This document shows positions 1 through 8,679 of a stretch of DNA of 20,676 nucleotides, one piece after another. Origin of the DNA: Pseudomonadota bacterium (GTDB lineage: Bacteria; Pseudomonadota; Gammaproteobacteria; Burkholderiales; JABEVD01); contig JAJZPK010000017.1 in assembly GCA_021811205.1 (NCBI GenBank), forward strand, positions 1 through 20,676, written 5' to 3'. The position numbers were made by a program, and so were the translations under genes. The number at the start of each line of letters is the position of its first letter. The first letter of the stretch is position 1. The notes under the pieces are model-generated. The model saw only the letters and a program-made list of their open reading frames with translations, was not told where the DNA came from and searched no databases.

Positions 1-40
1 CCCCGGTGCCTTAATAATCAAGAAATGACGGACGATAACA

Positions 41-47
41 GGGGGGA
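41..47 (+). promoter_or_regulatory. Ribosome binding site of the chemoreceptor gene
   Basis: A G-rich run (GGGGGGA) lies a few bases upstream of ATG 50 and supports that start. Bases 1-40 hold no recognisable gene or clear promoter; the promoter probably lies outside the window. Confidence 0.6.
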
Positions 48-49
48 AC

Positions 50-1690
50 ATGGGGAAATGGATTTCGTCATTGAGCATACGCTGGAAATTTCAGCTCGGC
101 TTCTTCGTCGTCACGATGGTCACCACGATTTACAATCGCATGATCGCTGCACACGAACTGGAGAAGCTGGTCGTGATTGCAAAGAACAACCATGTCTCCA
201 CGTTCATCGTCAGCCAGTTGCAGGCCAACCATGACGCCTATGTGTTCAATTCATTCTGGGAATCAGGTATCGAGTTCGTGATCCAGTTTCTGGTGATCGG
301 TTTCGTTGCGAATCTTTTCGTCAAACCCATTCAGGCATTGTGCGATGCGCTCAAATCGGTCGAAAAAGGGGATCTCACCAAAGGCGTTGTAGAAGGGAGC
401 AGAGACGAATTCGGCATATTGCAGCACAGCTTCAACGATATGCTCGGCAAGCTCAACACGATCATGCGCAGCATCGAGACAAGCGGAAAGCAGATGGGAC
501 AGTCCGCCTACCAGATCGCGACCGTTTCCCATGAAATTGCCGAGATTGGGCAGGAAGAAAACAGCCGCTCCGAAGAGGCATCCAAGGCAACCGAAGAACT
601 GAAGCGCATTTCGGAAATGGTCCGGCAGTTGGCGCTGGAGGCCTGCAATAGCGCTGAAAATACGGAAATTCAAGCGCGCGATGGCATCAAGACCGTGCAG
701 ACCAACATTGCCAGAATGGGACATACCGTACAGCAGGTTCACAGAGCAGAAAACGAAATCCTCGAGCTCAAGCAGGCTGCCGAACACATACACAGCATTA
801 TCGATGCGATCCAGGCGATAGCAGAACAGACCAATCTGCTCGCCCTGAACGCGGCCATCGAGGCGGCCAGGGCGGGAGAATCGGGAAGAGGGTTTGCAGT
901 CGTCGCGGACGAAGTCCGCAAACTGGCGGAGAAGACATCGAGTTCTGCCGGAGAAGTGTCGAGCATCATCGGCGAGCTGAGCGGAAAGGTTGAGAAGGTC
1001 ACCGCCACCATGCAGACTGTCGTCGAGGAAGTGCATGTCAGCCAGGAAAAAGCGGACGAAACGGCCAAGGTGATTGAACTCATGTCCACGAACGTCACCG
1101 AAACGGCCAGAGCCAACAACAGCATATCGACGGTCAGCCGGGAGCAGGTGGAGCGCCTGCAGTTCATGGATGCCACCCTGAAAAAACTGTTTCAGGTGCT
1201 GAGCGAGAATTCGGCGAAAGTCGAAACGACGGCCCATATCGGCGACAATTTGTACGAGGTGACGGAAAGCCTCAACGTCTTGATGCAGGGTTTCGTCTTC
1301 AATCATCGGGAGCAGGAGGAAACATTCGCTTCCGAAAAAAGAAAGCATCCGCGGGCCAACCACACGTTGCTCGTTCACGCCTTCCAGGAAGGCAGACTGA
1401 TCGAATCGCTTGCCAAGGATTTCAGTCTGACCGGATTGAAGCTGATGCTCACGGACGAAGTAGACGAGAAGAAGCCGATCGAGATGGAGATTCTCCTGCC
1501 TTCTGCCGACGCCGAATCGTACATGAAGCAGGCTCCTCTGAAGATTTCCGGGAGGGTCGCCTGGATAAGGATGGATGGAGAAGACAGGATGTGCGGCGTG
1601 GAATTTGTCGGGCAGACCGAATCCCAGACCAGGGAGATCAAGCGCTGCTTCGAGTTCTTCAACAAGAAACCGGAATATTCGCATCGCTGA
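50..1690 (+). CDS. Methyl-accepting chemotaxis protein with C-terminal PilZ domain
   Basis: A 546-residue inner-membrane chemoreceptor that should signal to CheA/CheW. Seen: TM1 at about residues 12-29, a very short periplasmic segment of about 45 residues, TM2 at about 73-92, a HAMP region (about 92-135), then a long coiled-coil signalling domain. The hairpin-tip region is conserved at residues 258-294 ([20 protein letters not shown] onward). The C-terminus (about 425-535) is a PilZ domain: R431/R435 give the RxxxR motif and D457-S459-G462 the D/NxSxxG motif that bind c-di-GMP in this family. No C-terminal CheR/CheB-binding pentapeptide is visible. An in-frame stop at 26-28 makes ATG 50 the first ATG in frame, and a purine-rich ribosome binding site (about 41-47) precedes it, so the N-terminus is complete. 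The tiny periplasmic part suggests it senses the membrane, energy state or c-di-GMP rather than an external ligand (inference). Confidence 0.95.
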   Translation: MGKWISSLSIRWKFQLGFFVVTMVTTIYNRMIAAHELEKLVVIAKNNHVSTFIVSQLQANHDAYVFNSFWESGIEFVIQFLVIGFVANLFVKPIQALCDALKSVEKGDLTKGVVEGSRDEFGILQHSFNDMLGKLNTIMRSIETSGKQMGQSAYQIATVSHEIAEIGQEENSRSEEASKATEELKRISEMVRQLALEACNSAENTEIQARDGIKTVQTNIARMGHTVQQVHRAENEILELKQAAEHIHSIIDAIQAIAEQTNLLALNAAIEAARAGESGRGFAVVADEVRKLAEKTSSSAGEVSSIIGELSGKVEKVTATMQTVVEEVHVSQEKADETAKVIELMSTNVTETARANNSISTVSREQVERLQFMDATLKKLFQVLSENSAKVETTAHIGDNLYEVTESLNVLMQGFVFNHREQEETFASEKRKHPRANHTLLVHAFQEGRLIESLAKDFSLTGLKLMLTDEVDEKKPIEMEILLPSADAESYMKQAPLKISGRVAWIRMDGEDRMCGVEFVGQTESQTREIKRCFEFFNKKPEYSHR

Positions 1691-1694
1691 TTAG

Positions 1695-1723
1695 AGCGTG
1701 CATCGGGGTATAATCGGCACGCT
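1695..1723. repeat. Perfect inverted repeat flanking the helicase -10 box
   Basis: AGCGTGC at 1695-1701 and GCACGCT at 1717-1723 are exact reverse complements separated by 15 bases that contain TATAAT. The right arm ends at the base before the start codon. It could be an operator, a hairpin in read-through mRNA from the chemoreceptor gene, or chance. There is no T-run, so it is not a standard terminator. Confidence 0.5.
1709..1714 (+). promoter_or_regulatory. Probable -10 box of the helicase gene
   Basis: A perfect TATAAT preceded by GGGG. Transcription would start near 1721, only about 3 bases before ATG 1724, and no Shine-Dalgarno sequence is visible, so the mRNA may be leaderless. The -35 region (about 1686-1692, CTGATT-like) is weak. 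The box sits inside the loop of a perfect 7-base inverted repeat. Confidence 0.6.
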
Positions 1724-3655
1724 ATGCCTTTGCCGACTATTCCAGACATCGAATCCGTTTTTTCCGAGAATGGCCCCATTTCGCTGGCCATTGCCGGGTT
1801 CAGTTCGAGAAGCCAGCAAACGGAAATGGCGCAAGCCGTGCTGGACGCTATATCGGAAAACAGCGTGATCGTCATCGAGGCCGGGACGGGAACTGGAAAA
1901 ACCTTTGCCTATCTTGCTCCGGCCATCCTCTCCGGCGGAAAGATCATCGTCTCGACAGGCACCAAGACGCTCCAGGACCAGCTCTATTCGCGCGACATTC
2001 CGGTCATGCTGAAGGCGCTCGGGCTTTCGCTCGACGTGGCGCTCCTCAAGGGGCGCGCCAATTACATCTGCCATTATCATCTGGGGCGTGCATTGCAGGA
2101 AGGACGCCTCCCTTCCAGGGAAGATGCGGCCTATCTCGCGCTCATCGAGCGCCATGCCGAACATTCGAAAAACGGGGACAAGGCGGGGCTTGTCGAAGTG
2201 CCTGAAGATGCAGGCATCTGGCCTTTCGTGACGTCCACCCGCGAGAACTGCCTCGGTTCGGAATGCCCGAATCATCAGGAGTGCTTCGTATTGGAGGCGA
2301 GAAAAAAAGCCATGCAGGCGGATCTCGTCGTGGTCAATCACCATCTCTTCTTTGCGGACGTGATGCTCAAGGACGAGGGCGTGGCCGAACTGCTGCCTGC
2401 CTGCAATACCGTGATCTTCGACGAAGCCCATCAATTGCCCGAGATCGCGAGCCTTTTTTTGGGAGAGTCGGTGGGAATCGGGCAGATGGTCGAGCTTGCG
2501 CGCGATGCTAAAATCGAGTCTGCGATTTCCGCCAAGGATTTTGCTGCATTGCCTGAAGCTTCAAGCAAATTCGAAAAATGCGCAAGAGACCTGAGACTGG
2601 CCGTGCCGGATGGCGAATCCAGGTTTTCCTTCGCATCGCTCGACAAGCCTTTTTTTTCTGCACTGGCTGCACTCAAGCTAAGCCTCGAAGCATTTCTGGG
2701 GCTGCTTGAACTTCAGGCAGAACGCAGCGAAGGGCTGGCGAACTGCAGGGACAGGGCCTTTGACATGTTGCGCAAGCTGAAAAACTGGATAAGCGACGAT
2801 TCGGGGGAATATGTCCGCTGGGTTGAAGTCTACAGCCAGTCGCTGCAGCTCAATTCGACGCCGATGTCGATTGCGAAGCTGTTCGCTGACCAGATCGAGG
2901 CCCGGCCGAAATCATGGATTTTCACTTCGGCAACGCTTTCCATGAAGGGAAATTTTTCACATTATCTGGAGCAGATGGGCCTTGATGAAGCACGGACGCT
3001 TTGCCTCGACAGCCCTTTCGATTATCCCAACCAGTCGCTCCTTTATGTCCCCGAAGCCTTGCCCGAACCCAACAGGCGGGAGCATACCGAGGCCGTGGTG
3101 GATGCAGCCGTGCCGCTCATTCGCGCAAGCGGCGGGAGAGCGTTCCTGCTTTTCACGAGCCTGAAAGCGATGCATCTTGCGCATGAATTGCTCAAGGTGC
3201 GATTTGCCGCAGACGGCATGGATTTTCCCATACTGGTCCAGGGCGAAGGCGCCAAGCATGCCATGCTCGAATCATTCAGGCGACTTGGAAACGCTGTTTT
3301 GCTCGGCAGCCAGTCCTTCTGGGAAGGCGTGGATGTGAGGGGTGAGGCGTTGTCGCTTGTCGTGATCGACAAGCTTCCTTTTGCGCCGCCAGACGACCCC
3401 GTACTGTCGGCCAGGATAGAGAAAATCAACCGCGAGGGGGGGAATGCCTTCATGGAATTCCAGCTTCCCCATGCGGTACTGGCATTGAAGCAGGGGGCGG
3501 GGAGATTGATCAGGAGCGAGACGGACAAGGGAGTCTTGATGATCTGCGATCCGAGGCTGATTTCGAAATCCTACGGCAGGAAGATCTGGCAAAGCCTGCC
3601 GCCGATGAAGCGCACCCGTGTGCTCGAGGAGGCTATAGGCTTTTTCGATGGGTAG
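1724..3655 (+). CDS. yoaA: DinG/YoaA-family ATP-dependent 5'-3' DNA helicase (Fe-S, XPD-like)
   Basis: A 643-residue superfamily 2 helicase of the XPD/DinG type, which unwinds DNA during repair and replication-fork rescue. Seen: a Q-motif-like RSQQTEM at about 29-35, Walker A AGTGTGKT (K59), and DEAH at 233-236. Four cysteines (C116, C176, C181, C187) fit the 4Fe-4S cluster ligands. C-terminal helicase motifs include QSFWEGVDVRG and QGAGRLIRSETD. The length is closer to E. coli YoaA (about 636) than to DinG (about 716), and the N-terminal GFSSRSQQTEM resembles YoaA. The gene starts 33 bases after the chemoreceptor stop, with its own -10 box and no visible ribosome binding site. No LexA-type CTG-N10-CAG box was seen upstream. 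The YoaA versus DinG name is inferred from length and N-terminus; the family call is firm. Confidence 0.94.
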   Translation: MPLPTIPDIESVFSENGPISLAIAGFSSRSQQTEMAQAVLDAISENSVIVIEAGTGTGKTFAYLAPAILSGGKIIVSTGTKTLQDQLYSRDIPVMLKALGLSLDVALLKGRANYICHYHLGRALQEGRLPSREDAAYLALIERHAEHSKNGDKAGLVEVPEDAGIWPFVTSTRENCLGSECPNHQECFVLEARKKAMQADLVVVNHHLFFADVMLKDEGVAELLPACNTVIFDEAHQLPEIASLFLGESVGIGQMVELARDAKIESAISAKDFAALPEASSKFEKCARDLRLAVPDGESRFSFASLDKPFFSALAALKLSLEAFLGLLELQAERSEGLANCRDRAFDMLRKLKNWISDDSGEYVRWVEVYSQSLQLNSTPMSIAKLFADQIEARPKSWIFTSATLSMKGNFSHYLEQMGLDEARTLCLDSPFDYPNQSLLYVPEALPEPNRREHTEAVVDAAVPLIRASGGRAFLLFTSLKAMHLAHELLKVRFAADGMDFPILVQGEGAKHAMLESFRRLGNAVLLGSQSFWEGVDVRGEALSLVVIDKLPFAPPDDPVLSARIEKINREGGNAFMEFQLPHAVLALKQGAGRLIRSETDKGVLMICDPRLISKSYGRKIWQSLPPMKRTRVLEEAIGFFDG

Positions 3656-3722
3656 AGGTTGCAATCGCAGGTGAAATACCGCGATAATGGTTTTGCAGTC
3701 TGAAAGCCGCAGTTCACATACC

Positions 3723-3728
3723 TATACT
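3723..3728 (+). promoter_or_regulatory. Possible -10 box of the SBP-kinase-c-di-GMP operon
   Basis: TATACT lies 16 bases before ATG 3745, with a weak CTGAAA (3700-3705) at 17-base spacing as a possible -35. The 89-base gap after the helicase stop holds nothing else recognisable. A ribosome binding site (AGGA, 3737-3740) follows the box. Confidence 0.4.
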
Positions 3729-3744
3729 AAAAAGGCAGGAACGG

Positions 3745-4614
3745 ATGGCGAGGTATTCTTTCTTAGGGAAAGGGCTTGTTGTTCTTTCCCTGCTGGTGGC
3801 CAGCTATTCCATGGCGCTGGCTTCCCATGCCTTCGTCGTGAGCGGCGTGGTGGTCAACTCCGGGAATGCGCAACGTCTCGAGCGGTTCGTGCGCGTTCTT
3901 TCGGAAAGCGCCGACTATCCGATGCATGTCGTTTACGCATCCAGTTATACCGAGCTTTCGAACATTCTCAGGGACGATCCGGATTCTGTGGGGTGGGCCT
4001 GCGGCGCGCCTTTCGTCGAGGATCACGAGACATACGGCCAGCAGCTTGTGGCCGTTCCACTGTTTCGCGGGAAGCCGCTTTATCACAGCCTGATCATCAC
4101 CAGGCGCGGACGCAAAGAAAAGCGTTTGGCGGATTTCAAGGGCGATGTGCTGGCCTATTCCGACATACGTTCGAATTCCGGATTCGTTTCTCCTGATTAT
4201 GCGCTCCACGAACAGAACATAGACATCTACCATTACTTCAGGCTGCTTATCAACGCGGGTTCCCATGAACGCAGCATAGAAGCGGTGCTCAGCGGCCTCG
4301 CCGACGTTGCTGCCGTCGACGAGTATGTCTGGGTCGAGTACGTGCAGGCACACCCCGATGCGGCGCGAAAGCTGAAAGTGCTGCAGAGCATGGGTCCGTA
4401 TCCCTTCACACCCATCGTTGCGGGACCCAAAGTCGACACTGGAGTCATGAAACGTCTTCAAGTCGCCCTGACAGGAATGAAGCCCGGCGCAAGAGGGGGT
4501 GTCGCGATCAGCAATCTCGGTCTGGACGGCTTCGTGACTGAACCGGCCTCATTTTATCGGCCCATAGCGAAAATGCTGGATGCGATCAGGCCATCGAGTC
4601 GAAGTCTGCAGTGA
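3745..4614 (+). CDS. Periplasmic substrate-binding protein, PhnD (phosphate/phosphonate-binding) family
   Basis: A 289-residue exported protein. The N-terminus is a signal peptide (hydrophobic residues about 8-26, cleavage likely after ALA at 24-26 or SHA at 27-29). The rest reads as a PhnD-like type 2 periplasmic binding fold: a Y..L segment near ASSYTELSNIL, then GWACGAPFV, PLYHSLIITRRG, LADFKGDVLAYSD, SNSGFVSP and GLADVAAVDEYVW, the pattern of phosphonate/phosphite ABC transporter binding proteins. No permease or ATPase gene is adjacent. Instead its stop codon overlaps the start of a sensor kinase (GTGA, 4611-4614). That context suggests it presents a ligand to the kinase rather than feeding a transporter (inference). 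The ligand cannot be read from the sequence. Confidence 0.85.
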   Translation: MARYSFLGKGLVVLSLLVASYSMALASHAFVVSGVVVNSGNAQRLERFVRVLSESADYPMHVVYASSYTELSNILRDDPDSVGWACGAPFVEDHETYGQQLVAVPLFRGKPLYHSLIITRRGRKEKRLADFKGDVLAYSDIRSNSGFVSPDYALHEQNIDIYHYFRLLINAGSHERSIEAVLSGLADVAAVDEYVWVEYVQAHPDAARKLKVLQSMGPYPFTPIVAGPKVDTGVMKRLQVALTGMKPGARGGVAISNLGLDGFVTEPASFYRPIAKMLDAIRPSSRSLQ

Positions 4615-6092
4615 AGAACTGGCTGCTCCAGTCCTTTTTCCGCCAGATCAGCCTGGCGATCGTTTTATTCTCGGTTGCCGCGATCTTTTTGTATGCCTAC
4701 CAGAACTACGTCAATGTCAGAAGGCAATGGCATGTCACCCTGGAAAGCCAGGCAACGAACGTCGCCGCGCTTTCAGCACTGATGGTGTCTGACGATCTGC
4801 GCTATGGCAAATATTTCGATCTCTGGAGCAAGCTCGCGAACCTGAAGGATCAGAGCAGGTCGGCGGGTAAGGGCGGTTTGTATTTTCTCGATGAAATAGC
4901 CGTTCTCGACAATTCAGGCAATGTCGCCGGTTCAACCGATCCGCAAAGACATCCCCTGCTTAAGCCTTATGACGGCATTGTGCCGAAATTTCCAGGAAAG
5001 ATTTCCTGGCCGGCGGATGCGGCGGGTCGGGTCAGGATAGCCGAGCCGGTGCTTTTCGGCGGCGAGAAGATCGGCAGTCTGGTCATGGCATTCGACGTGA
5101 CGCCTTTCAGGTTGTTCATCCGAAAGCATCTGACGCACTTCGTTGCATATGTGGTTGCGATCATGCTCGCGACTGGCGCATTCGGCCTGGTTCTCGCGCG
5201 CTGGATCACAACGCCCCTGGAAAATCTGCGGGCCGTCCTGCCCTTGCTGGGCAGCGGCGGTGCTTCTGTTCCAGCCGTGGCCAGCAGACGCGACGAATAC
5301 GGACTTCTGGGACGGGCGATTGAGGCGGCAGACAAGCGGATACGTGAAAACGATGAACAGATCAGAATGCATCAAGACCATCTCGAGGAGATGGTACGGC
5401 AACGCACCCGGGAACTGGAAGCGGCGAACAGTGAACTGGAGGCATTCAGCTATTCGGTGTCGCACGATCTGCGCGCGCCATTGAGATCCATTGACGGTTT
5501 CAGCCTGGCGCTCGTCGAGGATTACGGCGACAAGCTGGATGGATCAGCCATGGGATACCTGAAGCGCGTGAGGGGGGCGGCCCAGAAAATGGGTATGCTG
5601 ATAGACGACATGCTGCAGCTTTCCAGGGTGACGCGGACAGAGCTGGCGCATGCCGATGTCGATCTTTCAGTCATGGCCGAACAAATCGTGTCAGGGCTCA
5701 GGGCGTCTGAGCCTGGGCGCGAAGTCGGCGTTTCCATAGAATCAGGGCTCATTGCCATGGGAGATGCAGGACTGTTTTACATCATGCTCCAGAATTTTCT
5801 GGGAAATGCCTGGAAATTCACGAAAGGGAAATCCGATGCTTTCATCGAATTCGGCAGCATGCGGCAGGATGGCGAGCGTGTTTTATTCGTCAGGGACAAC
5901 GGCGCAGGTTTCGACATGCGCTATGCATCCAAGCTGTTCGGTGCATTCCAGCGGCTGCACACGGAGGACGAGTTCCCGGGAACGGGAATAGGCTTGGCCA
6001 CGGTCCAGAGAATAGTCAACAGGCATGGCGGGCGTGTCTGGGCCGAAGGCGAGGTGAAAAAAGGCGCATGTTTCTATTTTGTTCTTAAATAA
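4611..6092 (+). CDS. Membrane sensor histidine kinase (HAMP, HisKA, HATPase_c)
   Basis: A 493-residue inner-membrane kinase. Seen: TM1 at about 12-33, a periplasmic sensor of about 140 residues (about 34-174, Cache-like in length and in the segment [19 protein letters not shown]), TM2 at about 177-200, HAMP, a short coiled coil (about 245-275), then the phosphoacceptor H285 in SHDLRAPLR. The ATP-binding domain has N399 in the N box, D429 in [14 protein letters not shown], and GTGIGLA (457-463). The H box and HATPase are of the phytochrome-associated (Cph1-like) subtype. It starts with GTG inside the upstream stop (GTGA), so the binding protein and kinase are translationally coupled. The likely partners are the two receiver proteins directly downstream. 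All catalytic residues are intact. Confidence 0.95.
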   Translation: MKNWLLQSFFRQISLAIVLFSVAAIFLYAYQNYVNVRRQWHVTLESQATNVAALSALMVSDDLRYGKYFDLWSKLANLKDQSRSAGKGGLYFLDEIAVLDNSGNVAGSTDPQRHPLLKPYDGIVPKFPGKISWPADAAGRVRIAEPVLFGGEKIGSLVMAFDVTPFRLFIRKHLTHFVAYVVAIMLATGAFGLVLARWITTPLENLRAVLPLLGSGGASVPAVASRRDEYGLLGRAIEAADKRIRENDEQIRMHQDHLEEMVRQRTRELEAANSELEAFSYSVSHDLRAPLRSIDGFSLALVEDYGDKLDGSAMGYLKRVRGAAQKMGMLIDDMLQLSRVTRTELAHADVDLSVMAEQIVSGLRASEPGREVGVSIESGLIAMGDAGLFYIMLQNFLGNAWKFTKGKSDAFIEFGSMRQDGERVLFVRDNGAGFDMRYASKLFGAFQRLHTEDEFPGTGIGLATVQRIVNRHGGRVWAEGEVKKGACFYFVLK

Positions 6093-6107
6093 ATAATGAA
6101 GAAAGGT

Positions 6108-6116
6108 GGAGGAGGA
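6108..6116 (+). promoter_or_regulatory. Strong ribosome binding site of the receiver gene
   Basis: GGAGGAGGA lies directly upstream of ATG 6119 in the 26-base gap after the kinase stop. It is an unusually strong Shine-Dalgarno sequence for this window and suggests the single-domain receiver is made in excess over its kinase. Confidence 0.55.
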
Positions 6117-6118
6117 AG

Positions 6119-6556
6119 ATGGGAAGCAAGGTCATTCTGCTGGTGGAGGACAATCCGGACGACAGGATACTGACCGTTCGGGCACTCAAACGGCACAACA
6201 TCGCCAACCAGATCGACGAGGTCACGGACGGGCAGGAGGCGCTCGATTATCTATTCGGGGAAGGCGTTTATGCAAACAGGAATACTTCGGTGCAGCCGCA
6301 AGTCATCCTGCTCGACCTGAAACTGCCCAAGGTTGACGGCCTCGAAGTACTCAGGCGGTTGCGCGCGGACCCCAGAACCAGACGCCTTCCTGTTGTCGTG
6401 CTCACATCGTCCAGCGAACAGCAGGATATCGTTTCGAGCTACGATCTGGGCGCAAACAGCTATGTGCGCAAACCAGTCGACTTCAACGAATTTCTCGATG
6501 CGGCAAGGCAACTCGGTCTTTACTGGCTTGTGCTCAACGAGGCTGCCGGTGAATAG
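6119..6556 (+). CDS. Single-domain response regulator (Rcp1-like receiver)
   Basis: 145 residues forming only a CheY-like receiver domain. Seen: acidic pocket E10-D11, phosphoacceptor D66 in [10 protein letters not shown]96, and K118 in RKPVD. The [25 protein letters not shown] stretch and the long insertion before D66 are typical of the Rcp1 class of receivers, which pair with Cph1-type kinases like the one directly upstream. With no output domain it probably acts by protein contact, as a phosphate shuttle or as a sink. Its last 8 bases overlap the GTG start of the next gene. Confidence 0.93.
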   Translation: MGSKVILLVEDNPDDRILTVRALKRHNIANQIDEVTDGQEALDYLFGEGVYANRNTSVQPQVILLDLKLPKVDGLEVLRRLRADPRTRRLPVVVLTSSSEQQDIVSSYDLGANSYVRKPVDFNEFLDAARQLGLYWLVLNEAAGE

Positions 6557-8219
6557 ACTTCGTTTTCTCATCGTCGAGGATTCGGAGGACGACATGCTCC
6601 TGGTGCTGCGCGCGCTCGGGCAAGGCGGCTTTGACCCGGATTTTGAAAGAGTTTGGAGCGAAGAAGGGCTCAGATCTGCGCTGAATCGCGAGGAGTGGGA
6701 CGCAGTCGTGGCAGACCACAGCATGCCGAATCTCGATTCAATTGAAGTGATCAGGATCGTCAAGGAATACGATGCCGATCTGCCGGTGATCATTGTCTCC
6801 GGGAGCATCGGAGAGGAAGTCGCGGTGGGCGCGATGAAATCCGGCGCACAGGATTACGTGATGAAGGGCAATCTTGCGAGGCTGGTTCCAGCTCTCGAAC
6901 GAGCGATCAGGGATGCTGAAATCAGGCGTGCGCACCGCAAAGCCGAGGCCACCATACGCCACATGGCATTCCACGATGCCCTGACGGGGCTGGTCAACCG
7001 GTTCGAATTCGAAGAGCGTCTTAAAAATGCCATGCATGAGGCGAAGTCGAATGACCAGGCATTGCTTTATCTCGATCTGGACCAGTTCAAGCTGATCAAC
7101 GACACATGCGGTCATGCTGCAGGCGACGAATTGCTCAAGCAACTTGCCATGCTGCTGAGGAAGCAGATCAGGGATGCCGACACGTTGGGCAGGCTGGGAG
7201 GGGACGAGTTCGGCATTCTGCTATTGAACTGTCCGGTTCATGATGCAGTTGAAGTTTCTGAAAAATTGCTGAAGGCGATCAATGAATTCAGATTCGTCTG
7301 GAATGGAAAGAGCTTTACTGTGGGGGGCAGCATCGGATTGGTTCCGATCTCTGCAAGCATGACGAATCCTGCTGATGCATTGCGTGCAGCAGATGTGGCC
7401 TGCTATGCGGCAAAGGAGCAGGGACGCAACAGATTGTACGTGTTCAGGTCTGATGATGCCGATCTGCTTCGCAGTCGCGGCGAAATGGAATGGGCAATGC
7501 GCATCAGGCAGGCGCTGGACGAAGATCGTTTCGTGCTGTGGAGTCAGAAGATCGTCCGTGTCAATTCGGACTGCGTCTTGCCCAGGGATGAATTGCTGCT
7601 CAGGATGATTGACGAGAGCGGCAATCTCATACCGCCGGGCATATTCATCCCGGCCGCAGAACGCTTCAGTTTGATGCCCATGCTCGACAGATGGGTGGTC
7701 AGGCATGCCGTGAACCTGGTTGCCAATTCTTCCGACGAGGGGATCAGTTTCGTCAATCTTTCCGGTGCCTCCTTGAGCGATGAAACCTTTTACCAGTATA
7801 TCAGCGATACGATAGCCGAGGGATGCATTCAACCCGAGCGGCTATGCTTCGAGATCACTGAAACAGCTGCGATCTCGAATTTGAAGCGTGCTGTCAGCTT
7901 TATCGGCAAGATCCGTTCCATGGGATGCCACTTTGCCCTGGACGATTTCGGCAGCGGCATGAGTTCATTTTCCTATCTCAAGGCCATTCCGGTCGATTAT
8001 CTGAAAATGGACGGCGGCTTCGTCAAGGGGGTTGCCGATGATCCGATGGATCGCGCAATTGTCGAAGCAATCAACAGAATAGGGCATGTGGCAGGACTGA
8101 AGACCATCGCCGAGTTCGTCGAATCACAGGAAATCATGGATGCGTTGAGGGCAATTGGCGTGGACTACGCGCAAGGTTATCATATACACCGCCCCGAGGC
8201 GGTGCAATTGAGGGATTGA
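6549..8219 (+). CDS. REC-GGDEF-EAL bifunctional c-di-GMP regulator
   Basis: A 556-residue cytoplasmic protein with a receiver (1-~120; D56 phosphoacceptor, D11/D14-15 pocket, S84, K106), a diguanylate cyclase domain (about 135-300) and a phosphodiesterase domain (about 320-556). GGDEF is intact at 217-221, and an RxxD inhibitory site (R208-D211) lies five residues before it. The EAL motif reads ELL (348-350), but NLSG, ITET, DDFG (465-468), LKMDGG and AEFVE (521-525) are kept, so hydrolysis is plausible. GTG 6549 is chosen because it gives a normal receiver N-terminus ([15 protein letters not shown]), has GAGG 7 bases upstream and overlaps the preceding gene by only 8 bases. The open frame extends further upstream, but that part overlaps the receiver gene and shows no domain. 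Probably phosphorylated by the upstream kinase (inference). Confidence 0.94.
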   Translation: MNRLRFLIVEDSEDDMLLVLRALGQGGFDPDFERVWSEEGLRSALNREEWDAVVADHSMPNLDSIEVIRIVKEYDADLPVIIVSGSIGEEVAVGAMKSGAQDYVMKGNLARLVPALERAIRDAEIRRAHRKAEATIRHMAFHDALTGLVNRFEFEERLKNAMHEAKSNDQALLYLDLDQFKLINDTCGHAAGDELLKQLAMLLRKQIRDADTLGRLGGDEFGILLLNCPVHDAVEVSEKLLKAINEFRFVWNGKSFTVGGSIGLVPISASMTNPADALRAADVACYAAKEQGRNRLYVFRSDDADLLRSRGEMEWAMRIRQALDEDRFVLWSQKIVRVNSDCVLPRDELLLRMIDESGNLIPPGIFIPAAERFSLMPMLDRWVVRHAVNLVANSSDEGISFVNLSGASLSDETFYQYISDTIAEGCIQPERLCFEITETAAISNLKRAVSFIGKIRSMGCHFALDDFGSGMSSFSYLKAIPVDYLKMDGGFVKGVADDPMDRAIVEAINRIGHVAGLKTIAEFVESQEIMDALRAIGVDYAQGYHIHRPEAVQLRD

Positions 8220-8220
8220 C

Positions 8221-8679
8221 ATGAGGAAATGGATTTTTCTTGCATTGCTTTTCTCACAGGCAGCTTTTGCCAAATGGGAAGCCTATTTTCCGGCGAAGCT
8301 TGCCGATGGGGTCGCGATCGCTTCGCGCGCCGAGCATGGCGGATTCGTGGTGCTCAAGCAGAATTATGCCTTCAGATCGAACGTGGTCTACGCGGGCAAA
8401 CTCCGTCCGCTTACCCCGGCTACCGAACAGGTGCTGTCAGGCTTTTTCGGGGTCGACCGGGATTTTCCCATGCTCGACAAGAAATACGGCAACGAAGTCG
8501 AGGTGACTGAAGAAGGGAAAACATACTGGATGGCCGTTTCATTCGACGTGCTTTCCGACATGCAGAAAAAGCTTGCCAGAGGCCAGCCCTTCACTGCATA
8601 TGTGAGACTGCTCGGCGCTTCGGGAAAAAAATGGATCTTCCTTCTGGACGGATTCAGTAGCGTCTCTCGAATGCCTTGA
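8221..8679 (+). CDS. Small exported protein of unknown function
   Basis: 152 residues, not recognised. The N-terminus is a clear signal peptide (MRKWIFLALLFSQAAFA, cleavage likely after residue 17), leaving a mature protein of about 135 residues with no membrane segment and no cysteine. The mature part starts KWEAYFPAKLADG and ends with a [19 protein letters not shown] stretch, suggesting a small beta-rich periplasmic domain. The start codon is 1 base after the stop of the REC-GGDEF-EAL gene, so it belongs to that operon. Its last 26 bases overlap the convergent deaminase-like gene. A periplasmic partner of the binding protein or kinase is possible but unproven. Confidence 0.75.
   Translation: MRKWIFLALLFSQAAFAKWEAYFPAKLADGVAIASRAEHGGFVVLKQNYAFRSNVVYAGKLRPLTPATEQVLSGFFGVDRDFPMLDKKYGNEVEVTEEGKTYWMAVSFDVLSDMQKKLARGQPFTAYVRLLGASGKKWIFLLDGFSSVSRMP

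Noticed and set aside
25..234. A short open frame starting at ATG 25
   Set aside because: It overlaps the chemoreceptor start out of frame, lacks family features, and ATG 50 has the better ribosome binding site.
263..1684. A 473-codon open frame on the minus strand opposite the chemoreceptor gene
   Set aside because: It is fully antisense to a gene with clear HAMP, signalling and PilZ motifs, and its translation shows no domain.
1724..3655. SOS (LexA) control of the helicase gene
   Set aside because: No CTG-N10-CAG type box is visible near the start or the -10 box.
3656..3744. A terminator or small RNA in the 89-base gap before the PhnD-like gene
   Set aside because: No stem followed by a T-run was found; only a possible -10 and a ribosome binding site.
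7590..7600. ELL in place of EAL as a sign of a dead phosphodiesterase
   Set aside because: The glutamate is kept, and the DDFG, lysine and AEFVE catalytic residues are all present; variation of the last two letters is common in active domains.
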